From: Achromobacter agilis
GTDB lineage: Bacteria; Pseudomonadota; Gammaproteobacteria; Burkholderiales; Burkholderiaceae_B
NCBI RefSeq assembly: GCF_900496965.1
Contig: NZ_UFQB01000009.1
Span: 62,001-126,000 of the forward strand
Reading direction: 5' to 3'
Length of the DNA: 64,000 bases
The notes beneath the pieces are model-generated. The model was given only the letters and a program-made list of their open reading frames with translations. It did not search any database and had not been told where the DNA came from. Made by a program: the position numbers and the translations under genes. Shown here piece by piece: positions 16,641 to 25,505 of the stretch (its first letter is position 1; every line of letters begins with the position of its first letter).

Positions 16641-17576
16641 ATGCGGCTCATCATCAATTCCGGCGGAGCTCAGGCGATCGACGACTGGCGCTTGCATTTT
16701 CAGGCGTTCGCGCCCGGGCTGGAGGTGGCGGGCTGGGACGAGAGCGTCGACCCCGCCAGCGTGGACTATGCCCTCGTCTGGGAGCCCGATCCGGGCCGGC
16801 TGGCCACGTTTCCGAACCTCAAGCTCATTATCAGCGCCGGCGCCGGCGTCGACCACATCCTGGCCGATCCGCAGTGGCCGCGGCACGTGCCGATCGCCCG
16901 CATGATGACCTCGCGCACGCAGACCGAAATGGCCGAGTTCGTGCTGACGTCAGCGCTGATGCTGACCCGCGACATCAAGCGGGCTGTGGACAACCAGGCC
17001 CGTCGCCATTGGGAGTTTTTCGACGCCGTGCGTATCGCCGCCGACCTGCGGGTCGGCATCATGGGCCTGGGGCTTCTGGGCGTGTCCTCCGCGCAGCTGC
17101 TGTCGCGCGTCGGCTTCAAGGTCAGCGGGTGGTCCCGCGGCGCCAGCCGGCTCGAAGGCCTGCCGACTTACGCCGGCCAGGAGCAGTTCGGCGCCTTTCT
17201 GGCCGCGACGGATATTCTCGTCTGCCTGTTGCCCGCCACCGATGCCACCCGCGGCATCCTCAACGCCGCGACCCTGTCGCAGCTGCCGCGGGGCGCCTGC
17301 CTGATCAATGCCGGCCGCGGGGCGCACATGGTGGCGCGGGACGTGATCGCGGCCCTGGACAGCGGCCAGCTGCGCCAGGCCGTCCTGGACGTGTTCGAAG
17401 AGGAACCCCTGGCGCCTGAGTCCCCGCTGTGGTCGCATCCCGGCATCATCGTCACGCCGCATTGCGCGGCGATCCCGGACCGCAGGGAACGCGCGCGGCA
17501 CGCGGCATTCCTGATCGCCGCCAACGAGCGCGGCGAGGCGCTGCCGAACATCTACGACGCGCAACGGGGCTATTGA
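16641..17576 (+). CDS. ghrA: D-2-hydroxyacid dehydrogenase (glyoxylate/hydroxypyruvate reductase A type)
   Basis: NAD(P)H-dependent reductase of 311 aa that reduces glyoxylate, hydroxypyruvate or similar 2-oxo acids. The Rossmann motif is GIMGLGLLGVSSAQLL, followed by the dinucleotide-phosphate region GWSRGASR (an Arg here favours NADPH), INAGRGAHMV, the glutamate-containing DVFEEEPL and the catalytic histidine in TPHCAAIP. The N-terminal RLIINSGG...DYALVWEPDPGRLATFPNLKLIISAGAGVDHI is GhrA-like. It follows the orphan receptor by 67 nt and precedes the AraC gene by 74 nt. The gene symbol is by family; the substrate is not proven. Confidence 0.83.
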   Translation: MRLIINSGGAQAIDDWRLHFQAFAPGLEVAGWDESVDPASVDYALVWEPDPGRLATFPNLKLIISAGAGVDHILADPQWPRHVPIARMMTSRTQTEMAEFVLTSALMLTRDIKRAVDNQARRHWEFFDAVRIAADLRVGIMGLGLLGVSSAQLLSRVGFKVSGWSRGASRLEGLPTYAGQEQFGAFLAATDILVCLLPATDATRGILNAATLSQLPRGACLINAGRGAHMVARDVIAALDSGQLRQAVLDVFEEEPLAPESPLWSHPGIIVTPHCAAIPDRRERARHAAFLIAANERGEALPNIYDAQRGY

Positions 17577-17650
17577 AGCGGCGTACGCCGGCCGCGAAAC
17601 CGCAAAATCTGCAAACGTCCCTTCGCTACATTGCACTCCAAGGAGCTCGC

Positions 17651-18484
17651 ATGAAGCCAGGAACCCTGACCCAATACGCCCGGCGCCTGGACCCCGTCCT
17701 GCGCTGGCTGGCAAGCCACCCGGATGCCGATCCCGACCTGCATCAGCTGGCGGACCTGGCTTGCCTGTCGCCATACCACTTCCATCGGGTCTATCGCGCC
17801 ATGATGGGGGAAACCGTGAACGCGACGGTGCAGCGCATCCGCATGCATCGCGCTGCGGCCGCGTTGGCGGGGACACAGGCTCCATTGCGAGAGGTGGCGC
17901 AGCGTGCCGGCTACGAGTCGGACGCGGCGTTCAACCGGGCGTTCGGCGCGGTCTTCGGCATTCCGCCGGGGCGCTATCGCACTGCCCGCTCCCGTCCCTT
18001 CGACCCTCAGGAGCTCGGTATGTATCCCATCACCATCGAAAACTTTCCCGGCGTCATTCTTGCGGCCCTGCCGCATCGGGGCGACTACCAGGACATCGGA
18101 CCCGTGTTCGACCGCGCCTTCATGCTGGCGGGCAGCCGCGGCCTGGCCACGCCCGCCACCTGCGGATACGGCGTGTACTTCGACGATCCCGAACAGGTGC
18201 CGGTCCGGGATTTGCGTTCGCTGGCCGGCGTGCCGGTGGCTGCCGACGCGGCGCTGGGCGATGGGTGGGAACGCTTCGAAATTCCCGCAGGCCGTTGCGC
18301 CGTGCTCGTGCATACCGGCCCCTACAGCGAGATGGGCAAGGCCTACAACTGGATGTTCTCGGAATGGCTGCCGGGCAGCGGCATGGTGCCCGCCGACTTC
18401 CCCATGTTCGAGCAATACATGAACGACCCGCGCAGCACGCCGCCCGCGCAGCTGGTGACCCGCATCCATCTGCCGTTGAAGTAG
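17651..18484 (+). CDS. AraC family regulator with GyrI-like effector domain
   Basis: Regulator of 277 aa. The N-terminus carries the two AraC helix-turn-helix units (LADLACLSPYHFHRVYRAMMGETVNATVQRIRMHRAAAAL and LREVAQRAGYESDAAFNRAFGAVFGIPPGRYR), followed from about residue 120 by a GyrI-like small-molecule-binding domain (YPITIENFPGVILAALPHRGDYQDIGPVFDRAF). This Rob/BmrR-like layout usually senses lipophilic or toxic compounds. ATG at 17651 follows AAGGAG. It is the last gene before a convergent LysR gene (9 nt between stops). Target genes are not evident. Confidence 0.88.
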   Translation: MKPGTLTQYARRLDPVLRWLASHPDADPDLHQLADLACLSPYHFHRVYRAMMGETVNATVQRIRMHRAAAALAGTQAPLREVAQRAGYESDAAFNRAFGAVFGIPPGRYRTARSRPFDPQELGMYPITIENFPGVILAALPHRGDYQDIGPVFDRAFMLAGSRGLATPATCGYGVYFDDPEQVPVRDLRSLAGVPVAADAALGDGWERFEIPAGRCAVLVHTGPYSEMGKAYNWMFSEWLPGSGMVPADFPMFEQYMNDPRSTPPAQLVTRIHLPLK

Positions 18485-18493
18485 GAGGCTGCC

Positions 18494-19390
18494 CTAGCCG
18501 AGCACGCCTGCCAGATACTGCCGCAGCCAGGCGTGCGCGGGATCGTCCTGGTAGCGCTCGTGCCAGTAGAGCGATACCGCGATGGGCGGCAGCGTCAGCG
18601 GCACTTTCTGCGTGACGATGCGCGCGCTGCCGGCCATGGCGCGGGCGATGCTGACGGGCATGGTCGCGATCAGGTCGGAGCCCTCCACGATGAACGGGCA
18701 CACCAGATAGCTGGACAGGGTCGCCACGATCTTGCGGCTGCGGTTGTGTCCCATCAGGATGCGGTCGATCGCGGTGCTGAAGTAGCGTGTGTGCGCGGCC
18801 AGGTCCAGGTGCCCGTAGCTCAGGTAGGCGTCCAGGTTCCAGCGCTTGCGCAGGCAGGGATGCCCTTCGCGCACGATGCATACCGCCGGTTCCTGGTACA
18901 GGAAGCGCGTGCGCAGGTCGGGCGCCGGATCCGGGAAATAGCCCGCGATCAATTCCACATGGTTCGTGTCCAGCATGCTCAGGCCATGCTGCGGCCGCGC
19001 GGGCACGATCTGCAGCTGGAAGTGCGGCGCGTCCACGGCCAGCCGGGGAATCAGCTTGGGCAGCAAGGTGTACTGCACGTAGTCGGTGGCATAGAACGAC
19101 AGCATGCGCGACGAGTGCGCCGGGTCGAACGCCTCGCGCGTGCGCGTGGCGCGATGCCAGCTTTCCAGCAGCGGTTTGAAGTTCTGATGCAGCTCCAGCG
19201 CGCGCGGCGTGGGCTGCCAGGCGCCGCCTTCGCGCACCAGCAAGGGATCGCCGAACAACTGGCGCAGCCGGTTCATCGCCGCGCTCATGGCCGGCTGGCT
19301 GATGTCGAGCTGTTCGGCCGCGCGCGATACGTTGCGGCACGCCATCAGCGCGTCGAAATGCAAAAGCAGGTTCAGGTCCGGATTCTTCAC
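18494..19390 (-). CDS. LysR family regulator
   Basis: LysR-type regulator of 298 aa with a standard N-terminal helix-turn-helix (MKNPDLNLLLHFDALMACRNVSRAAEQLDISQPAMSAAMNRLRQLFGDPLLVREGG) in the NodD/LinR-like branch, and an effector domain. It is divergent from the Bug receptor gene (193 nt between starts); the intergenic DNA next to its start is AT-rich with repeated TTTATAA-like words, a probable operator/promoter. It may control the Bug receptor and the hydantoinase genes behind it. Confidence 0.9.
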   Translation of the reverse strand: MKNPDLNLLLHFDALMACRNVSRAAEQLDISQPAMSAAMNRLRQLFGDPLLVREGGAWQPTPRALELHQNFKPLLESWHRATRTREAFDPAHSSRMLSFYATDYVQYTLLPKLIPRLAVDAPHFQLQIVPARPQHGLSMLDTNHVELIAGYFPDPAPDLRTRFLYQEPAVCIVREGHPCLRKRWNLDAYLSYGHLDLAAHTRYFSTAIDRILMGHNRSRKIVATLSSYLVCPFIVEGSDLIATMPVSIARAMAGSARIVTQKVPLTLPPIAVSLYWHERYQDDPAHAWLRQYLAGVLG

Positions 19391-19582
19391 GGGGCGCCCT
19401 TATAAATGGCGTTTATAAAAATATAAACCTGCAGGACTGCTGTCATCGAATCCGCAGGCCTAGCATGGCCTTGTTGTTGCAGCGAACGAGGGTGTGGCGG
19501 CTCTGTCCGAGACGCCGGATCCAACGCCGGACACGCATGATCCGGCCACAAGGAAGTTCTATCAACAAGGGGAAACCAAGCC

Positions 19583-20563
19583 ATGAAAAAGGGGCTGTTA
19601 CGCAGTTGCTGTCGCCTCGCCGCCGGGGCCGCATTATTCGCGGCGGCCGGCTCGGCCAGCGCCGCCTGGCCGGACAAAGTGATCCGCATCGTGGTGCCGT
19701 TCGCCGCGGGCGGATCCACCGACCTGATTGCGCGCAAGATCGCTGAAGGGCTGGGCCAGCGCCTGTCCGCCAACGTCATCGTCGAGAACCGTCCGGGCGC
19801 GGGCGGCACCGTGGGCACGGAATACGTGGCCCGCCAGCCGGCCGACGGCTACACCATCCTGATGGGGTCGGTCAGCACGCACGGCAGCGCGCCCTGCGTC
19901 TATTCCAAGCTGCCCTACGACGCCATCAAGGACTTCACGCCGCTGACCGTGGTGGCCACGATTCCCAACGTGATGTCGGTAAACCGGTCGGTGCCCGCCA
20001 ATACCCTGCAGGAGTTCGTGGCGCTGTTGAAGAAGGATCCCGAGAAGTACTCCTTCGCGTCCAACGGCCAGGGCACGTCCAACCACCTGGCGGCGGAGTT
20101 GTTCAAGACGACCGCCGGCGTATCCATCGTGCACGTGCCTTACCGCGGTTCCGGACCGGCGTTGATCGATCTGGTGGGCGGGCAGATCAACATGATGATG
20201 GACGTGGTGATGACGTCCTATCCCTACATCAAGGACGGCAAGATCAAGGCGCTGGCGGTGACGTCTCCGCAGCGCTCGGCCATGCTGCCGGACGTGCCCA
20301 CGGTCGCGGAATCCGGCTACCCGGGCTACGAAGCCATGGTGTGGTTCGGCATGCTGGCGCCGGCGAATATGCCCGAGCCGTTGCGCCAGAAGCTCACCGA
20401 TGGCCTGGTGCAGACCCTGCATACGCCCGCCATGAAAACCTATCTGGAGCAGCAGGGCGCCCAGGTGTCCGACGTGGCGGGGCCGGCGTTCGGCGCCATG
20501 ATCAAGGACGAAATCAGCAAGTGGTGCAAGGTGGTGAAGCAGGCCAACATCCACCTGGACTGA
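19583..20563 (+). CDS. Bug family (tripartite tricarboxylate transporter) substrate-binding protein
   Basis: Periplasmic receptor of 326 aa in the Bug/TctC family, greatly expanded in Bordetella relatives. A Sec signal occupies about the first 28 residues; the mature start WPDKVIRIVVPFAAGGSTDLIARKIAEGL is a family hallmark, as is VENRPGAGGTVGTEYVAR. No TctA/TctB membrane genes are adjacent, so it is an orphan receptor. It is divergent from a LysR gene and precedes the hydantoinase genes by 138 nt, so it may capture their substrate (a cyclic amide or oxoproline-like acid). Confidence 0.92.
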   Translation: MKKGLLRSCCRLAAGAALFAAAGSASAAWPDKVIRIVVPFAAGGSTDLIARKIAEGLGQRLSANVIVENRPGAGGTVGTEYVARQPADGYTILMGSVSTHGSAPCVYSKLPYDAIKDFTPLTVVATIPNVMSVNRSVPANTLQEFVALLKKDPEKYSFASNGQGTSNHLAAELFKTTAGVSIVHVPYRGSGPALIDLVGGQINMMMDVVMTSYPYIKDGKIKALAVTSPQRSAMLPDVPTVAESGYPGYEAMVWFGMLAPANMPEPLRQKLTDGLVQTLHTPAMKTYLEQQGAQVSDVAGPAFGAMIKDEISKWCKVVKQANIHLD

Positions 20564-20701
20564 TCCCCGTTTGCGCGCGCTGCCGGCACGGAACAGGGTT
20601 GCGTCCGGCATCGGACCCGCCGGCACGCACGGCGGCCGGGGAGGAATTTTTTCGCGAGGCCGGCCCAGGCGGCCTGACAAGACTTTATCTGGAATGAAAA
20701 C

Positions 20702-22768
20702 ATGTATCGCATAGGGATAGACGTCGGAGGCACGTTTACCGATTTCACGATGATCGACGAGGACGCCGGCGTGGTGCACTTTCACAAAGTGCCCTCCACG
20801 CCGCACGACCCCTCGGAGGCCATCGCCACCGGCATCGGCCAGATGCTGGCGGAGCGCGGCGTATCGCCGGCGCAGGTATCGCACGTGGGCCATGGCACGA
20901 CGGTGGCTACCAACCTCATCATCGAGCGCAAGGGCGCGCGTGTCGGGCTGATCACCACGCGCGGGTTTCGCGACGTTCTGGAGATCGGACGCCAGACGCG
21001 CCCGCACCTGTACGACTACAGCGTGGGCAAGCCGCCGGTGGCCGTGCCGCGCGAATTCCGCGCCGAAGTGGACGAGCGCGTGAATGCCGCGGGCGAGGTG
21101 CTTACGCCCCTGGACGAAGCGCAGGTGCGCGCCGTGGCCAGCCGGTATGCGCAGGCCGGCATCGAGGCCGTGACCATCTGCTTCCTGCATGCCTACCGCA
21201 ATCCGGCGCATGAGCGCCGCGCGGCGCAGATCGTGGCCGAAGTCATGCCGGACGCCTACATCAGCCTGTCTTCCGACGTGCTGCCCGAGTTCCGTGAATA
21301 CGAACGCCTGTCCACCACCGTGCTGAACGCCGCGGTGGGGCCGAAGATGGCGCGTTACCTGGAACGCTTCTTGCAGCGGGTGCGCGACCTGGATATCCGC
21401 CACGAGCCGCACACCATCCATTCCAACGGCGGCCTGATGTCGATCGCCACGGTGCGCCAGTACCCCGTGCGTACCTGCCTGTCCGGCCCGGCCGCGGGCG
21501 TGGTCGGCGCCGCGGCGGTCGGGCGCGCGATCGGCAGCCTGGACCTGGTCACCTTCGACGTGGGCGGCACCAGCACCGACGTATCGCTGGTGTGCGACGG
21601 CCGTCCGCTGTTCACGTCGCACCGGCAGGTGGCGGGGTATCCCGTCAAGACGCCGATGGTCGACATCCACGTGATCGGCGCGGGCGGCGGCAGCATTGCA
21701 TGGCTGGACGACGCGGGCGCGCTGAAGGTGGGCCCGCACAGCGCGGGCGCGGTGCCGGGACCCGTGGGCTATGGCCGCGGCGGCGAGGAGCCGACCATTA
21801 CCGATGCGGAGATCGCCCTGCAGCGCCTGAACCCCGTGGCCCTGCTGAACGGCCGCATGCCGGTGCATGCGCAAGCCGCCCGCGAGGTCATCGAGCAGCG
21901 CGTGGCCGAGCCGCTGGGGCTGGGCATGGAGGCGGCGGCCGAAGGCATCCTGCGCATCGCGGCGGCGAACATGAGCCGCGCCATCCGCGCGGTGTCGACC
22001 GAGCGCGGCTACGACTTGTCGCGTTTCGCCCTGTACGCCTACGGCGGCGCGGGGCCGCTGCACGCGGTGGAGGTGGCCGAGGAATGCGGCATCCCGACAG
22101 TCATCGTGCCGCAGGAGCCAGGCACCATGTGCGCGCGCGGCATTCTGCTCAGCGACATTTCGTTCGACTTCGTGCAAAGCGAGATCTCGCTTGCCAGTGC
22201 CGAGCGCTGGGGAGCGATCTCCGCGCTCTTCGAGGAATTGCGTGTCCAGGCCGGGAACTGGCTGGCCGAAGAGCGCGTGGATCCGGCCTTGCGCGTCTGC
22301 CACAGCGCGATCGATGCGCGCTACGAGGGCCAGAACTTCGAGGTGCAGGTCAACCTGGACGACACCGGCCCCGGCGGCTATGCCGAGTTCGCGCGCCGCT
22401 TCGCCGAGGCGCACGAGCGCGAGTACGGCTACACGGTGGATGACCGGAAGGTGCAGATCATCAATTGCCGCATGCAGGCCGTGGGTCAGGTGGTGAAGGC
22501 GCCGCTGGCGCCGCGCCACGTGGGCGGCGCGCTGGAAGATGCCAGGCTGGGCGTGCGCAAGACCTATTTCGGCGCCGGGCACGGCTGGCTGGATACGCCG
22601 GTCTACGACCGCGACCGCGTGCCCACCGGCGCCCGCTTTACCGGCCCCGCGCTGCTCGAGGAAATGAGTTCCACCACCGTCGTGGGTGTGGGGCACGACG
22701 CGATCGTGGACGAATACGGCAACCTGATCATCCGCTTGCAGGGAGGCTTGCATGACCAAACCCAATAA
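20702..22768 (+). CDS. hyuA: Hydantoinase/oxoprolinase subunit A
   Basis: ATP-dependent cyclic amide hydrolase subunit of 688 aa. The N-terminal Hydant_A_N domain begins MYRIGIDVGGTFTDFTMID (phosphate-binding, actin-like fold); the central hydantoinase A domain has LSGPAAGVVGAAAVGRA, DVGGTSTDVSLV and GAGGGSIAW; the C-terminal domain follows. Members hydrolyse N-methylhydantoin, 5-oxoproline, or carboxylate acetone/acetophenone depending on the subfamily. It overlaps the B subunit by 17 nt, showing tight coupling. With the Bug receptor upstream, an import-and-ring-opening module is suggested. Confidence 0.9.
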   Translation: MYRIGIDVGGTFTDFTMIDEDAGVVHFHKVPSTPHDPSEAIATGIGQMLAERGVSPAQVSHVGHGTTVATNLIIERKGARVGLITTRGFRDVLEIGRQTRPHLYDYSVGKPPVAVPREFRAEVDERVNAAGEVLTPLDEAQVRAVASRYAQAGIEAVTICFLHAYRNPAHERRAAQIVAEVMPDAYISLSSDVLPEFREYERLSTTVLNAAVGPKMARYLERFLQRVRDLDIRHEPHTIHSNGGLMSIATVRQYPVRTCLSGPAAGVVGAAAVGRAIGSLDLVTFDVGGTSTDVSLVCDGRPLFTSHRQVAGYPVKTPMVDIHVIGAGGGSIAWLDDAGALKVGPHSAGAVPGPVGYGRGGEEPTITDAEIALQRLNPVALLNGRMPVHAQAAREVIEQRVAEPLGLGMEAAAEGILRIAAANMSRAIRAVSTERGYDLSRFALYAYGGAGPLHAVEVAEECGIPTVIVPQEPGTMCARGILLSDISFDFVQSEISLASAERWGAISALFEELRVQAGNWLAEERVDPALRVCHSAIDARYEGQNFEVQVNLDDTGPGGYAEFARRFAEAHEREYGYTVDDRKVQIINCRMQAVGQVVKAPLAPRHVGGALEDARLGVRKTYFGAGHGWLDTPVYDRDRVPTGARFTGPALLEEMSSTTVVGVGHDAIVDEYGNLIIRLQGGLHDQTQ

Positions 22769-24476
22769 TCCCGGCGCCGGCGTTGCGCTGGCGGATCCCA
22801 TCGGCATGGAGGTGTTCTGCAACCGCCTGCTGTCCATTACCGAGGACATGAACAACACGCTGGTGCGCGCCTCGTTCTCGACCAACATCAAGGAACGCAA
22901 GGACTGCTCTGTGGCGCTATTCGACGTCCAGGGCAGGCTGGTGGCGCAAGGCACGCAGATCCCCTTGCACCTGGGCTCGCTGGACGGCGCGATGGGGGCG
23001 ATCCTGCGCACGTATCCCGTCGGCCAGATCCGCGAAGGCGATGTCTTCATCTGCAACGACCCCTATCTGGCCGACGGCAGCCACCTGCCCGACATCAACG
23101 TCGTGACCCCCGTTTTCTGGGGCGACGAACTGCGCTTTTTCGCGGCCAATATCGCGCACCATTCCGACGTGGGCGGCGCAGTGCCGGGGTCGATCGCCGG
23201 CGGGCTGAAATCCATCTTCGAGGAAGGCATCCGCATTCCCGCCTGCCGCATCGCGAAGCATGGCGAAGCCGACGAGGACATGCTGCGCCTGATCTGCGCC
23301 AACACCCGCGATCCCGAGGAGCGCGTGCTGGATCTGCGCGTGCAGATGGCCACGAACCGCCGCGGCGCCGCCGCCGTGCAGGGCCTGATCCGCCAGATGG
23401 GATTGGACGCGGTGCTGCGCTCGGTGGATGACGTGATCGCCTATACGCGCCGCCGCCTGCTCAACCGGATCGCCGAGCTGCGGCAGGGCAGTTATACCTT
23501 CCGCAGCGACCTGGACGACGACGGCATGGGCGGCGATCCCGTGCCCATCCAGGTGACGCTGACCGTCGGCCCGGACAACCTGCATTTCGATTTCGAAGGC
23601 TCCGGCAAGCAGGCGCGCGGCGCGATGAACCTGCCGTTCAACGCCTTGCGGGCCTGCGTGTACTACGCCGTGAAAGCCCTGCTGGATCCGGACCTGGCGC
23701 CCAATGCGGGCCTGTTCGATCCGATTTCCCTGTCCGCGCCCGTGGGCACCATCACCAACCCCGAGCATCCGGCGGCGGTGGGCGCGCGCTCCATTACCGC
23801 GCAGAAGGTGGCCGGCGCCATCTTCGGCGCCTTCCGCGGCCTGCTGCCGCCCGAGAAGATCATGGCGTCGAGCAACGACTGCTGCCCGGCGATCGTGTTT
23901 TCGGGCCGCTGGCGCGGACGCCCCGGGCATTTCGTGTACCTGGAAACCTTGGGCGGCGGCGCGGGCGCGCGCCTGGATACGGATGGTATGGACGCGGTGC
24001 ACGTGCACATGACCAACACATCGAACCTGCCGGTGGAAGCGCTGGAAAACGAGTATCCGCTGCTGATGGACGAATACGCGCTGATCCCGGATTCGGGTGG
24101 CGTGGGCCGTACTCGCGGCGGCCTGGCGATCGCCAAGCAGATCCGCGCGGTGGGCCCGGGCATCGTCTTTTCGGCGCGCTCGGACAGCCATACGGTGGGC
24201 GTGGCGGCCGGCGTGGACGGCGGCGGCGACGGCCGGCGTGCGCGGCTGATCCGCAACTTCGGCACGCCGCAGGAGGAAGAGCTGTTTTCCAAGACCGCGA
24301 ACATCGCGCTGGCGCCGGGTGAAAGCGTGCGCATCGAAACGCCCGGCGGCGGCGGATACGGCGCGCCGGCAGCGCGGCCCCGGGCCCGCATCGAGCGCGA
24401 TATCGCGGACGGCAAGATCAGCGCGGAGGCGGCGCACGCCGCCTATGGCGGCAGCGCGGCGGTCACCCCACGTTGA
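22752..24476 (+). CDS. hyuB: Hydantoinase/oxoprolinase subunit B
   Basis: Partner of the A subunit, 574 aa. Diagnostic segments are DPIGMEVFCNRLLSITEDMNNTLVRASFSTNIKERKDCS near the N-terminus, GDVFICNDPYLADGSHLPDINVVTPVF, and the C-terminal ETPGGGGYGAP. The A-B pair forms the ATP-dependent cyclic amidase. The stop overlaps the stop region of the convergent GntR/UTRA gene by 14 nt. Together with hyuA it resembles separate-subunit hydantoinases, not the fused eukaryotic oxoprolinase. Confidence 0.9.
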   Translation: MTKPNNPGAGVALADPIGMEVFCNRLLSITEDMNNTLVRASFSTNIKERKDCSVALFDVQGRLVAQGTQIPLHLGSLDGAMGAILRTYPVGQIREGDVFICNDPYLADGSHLPDINVVTPVFWGDELRFFAANIAHHSDVGGAVPGSIAGGLKSIFEEGIRIPACRIAKHGEADEDMLRLICANTRDPEERVLDLRVQMATNRRGAAAVQGLIRQMGLDAVLRSVDDVIAYTRRRLLNRIAELRQGSYTFRSDLDDDGMGGDPVPIQVTLTVGPDNLHFDFEGSGKQARGAMNLPFNALRACVYYAVKALLDPDLAPNAGLFDPISLSAPVGTITNPEHPAAVGARSITAQKVAGAIFGAFRGLLPPEKIMASSNDCCPAIVFSGRWRGRPGHFVYLETLGGGAGARLDTDGMDAVHVHMTNTSNLPVEALENEYPLLMDEYALIPDSGGVGRTRGGLAIAKQIRAVGPGIVFSARSDSHTVGVAAGVDGGGDGRRARLIRNFGTPQEEELFSKTANIALAPGESVRIETPGGGGYGAPAARPRARIERDIADGKISAEAAHAAYGGSAAVTPR

Positions 24477-25266
24477 GCGTCATGGAGTATTTCATCCTGT
24501 CGTGGGGGAACGTGGTGATGGTGGCCAGCAGCAGCACGCCGCCATCGCCGTAGTAGCGGCGGGTGATGACGAAGCCCGCCGTCTTGGGGTCGACCCGGAG
24601 TTGCCTGGCCATCGGCGCGCCGATGGGGGTGGCCGAGAACTCCTGGTTGACCTCGGTGATGCGGTCGCCGAAGTGGTCTTCGATCAGGCGCAGAAGCGAG
24701 ATGCGCGATTTGACCTCGACCTGGACGTCCGAATGCGCAGGGTCGGTGTAGATCAGCGTGCAGGCGGCGGGGGTGTCCTGGTCGTCCAGGGTCTTGATGG
24801 AGTTGATATGCAGCCAGGACAAGCCGGGTTCGCAGCCCAGGGTTTCGGCCAGCCGCTTGCCGAGCTTGACGGTGCGCACGTCCTGCACCAGCAGCGCGGC
24901 GTTGCGCGCGTACTGCAGCAGGTCGGGGAATTGCGAAATGCGTTGCGTGAAACGGGTGCCGGCGCGCGCGGTTTCGACGCGCGTGCCCACCCCGGGGCGG
25001 CGCGAAACCATGCCGGCCACCGTCAGCATGCGGATGGCTTCGCGGATGGTGTGGCGGCTGGCGTTGAACTGGTCGCACAGCGCGTGTTCGGTGGGCAGCA
25101 GCGTCATGACCGGGTAGCGGCCAGAGCGGATGTCCTGGGAGAGCGTCTGAAAAATGCTCTTGTAGCGGGGGCCGTCAGCATTGCCGCCGGGGGCCGGCGA
25201 CTCCGGCTTGCCGTGCGCTTGCCGTGCCCCGCCGGGGCCGGCCGCGCGCTCGGAGGATCGGGTCAT
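24463..25266 (-). CDS. GntR family regulator with UTRA domain
   Basis: HutC/PhnF-type regulator of 267 aa. The N-terminal winged helix includes SGRYPVMTLLPTEHALCDQFNASRHTIREAIRMLTVAGMVSRRPGVGTRV; the C-terminal UTRA effector domain ends with the RRYYGDGGVLLLATITTFPHDRMKYSMTLNVG segment. ATG at 25266 is preceded by AGGAG; a TTG start 42 nt upstream is less likely. It is convergent with hyuB and divergent from the PotD-like receptor at 25506, and the gap between the latter contains a 30-bp inverted repeat with further half-sites, making it the probable regulator of the 25506-33835 operon and of itself. Confidence 0.9.
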   Translation of the reverse strand: MTRSSERAAGPGGARQAHGKPESPAPGGNADGPRYKSIFQTLSQDIRSGRYPVMTLLPTEHALCDQFNASRHTIREAIRMLTVAGMVSRRPGVGTRVETARAGTRFTQRISQFPDLLQYARNAALLVQDVRTVKLGKRLAETLGCEPGLSWLHINSIKTLDDQDTPAACTLIYTDPAHSDVQVEVKSRISLLRLIEDHFGDRITEVNQEFSATPIGAPMARQLRVDPKTAGFVITRRYYGDGGVLLLATITTFPHDRMKYSMTLNVG

Positions 25267-25343
25267 GGGAGGGCTCCTGGGATCGTTATATGGGGTTTGT
25301 ACGGACAATAACCCATTGACAAGGGCATCTCGTGAGATTCATT

Positions 25344-25373
25344 ATTTGTCCGGACATTCATGTACGGACAAAT
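25344..25373. promoter_or_regulatory. 30-bp inverted repeat, probable GntR/UTRA operator
   Basis: Arms ATTTGTCCG and CGGACAAAT, continued by ACAT/ATGT, form a 30-bp palindrome with one mismatched pair. The half-site TGTACGGACAA recurs at 25298-25308, and TTGTACGG repeats at 25373-25380. All lie between the divergent GntR/UTRA gene and the PotD-like receptor gene, so they are likely operator sites controlling both. Confidence 0.7.
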
Positions 25374-25505
25374 TGTACGGCGGACATGAAGTCCAGGAAC
25401 GTGGGAAGCGGTCTTTTTTGCATTGCGCCCGATCGCGCGACCCTCCCGTGTCCCTGGCGGCATTCGGCAGTTCTTGCAGTTCTCTTCCAATACTCGGGGG
25501 TTCTC

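Noticed and set aside
19634..23056. A very long open frame on the minus strand opposite the Bug and hydantoinase genes
   Set aside because: It is a high-GC antisense shadow: the plus-strand genes have clear family motifs, and the antisense product is a low-complexity His/Arg/Gly-rich sequence without a recognisable domain.
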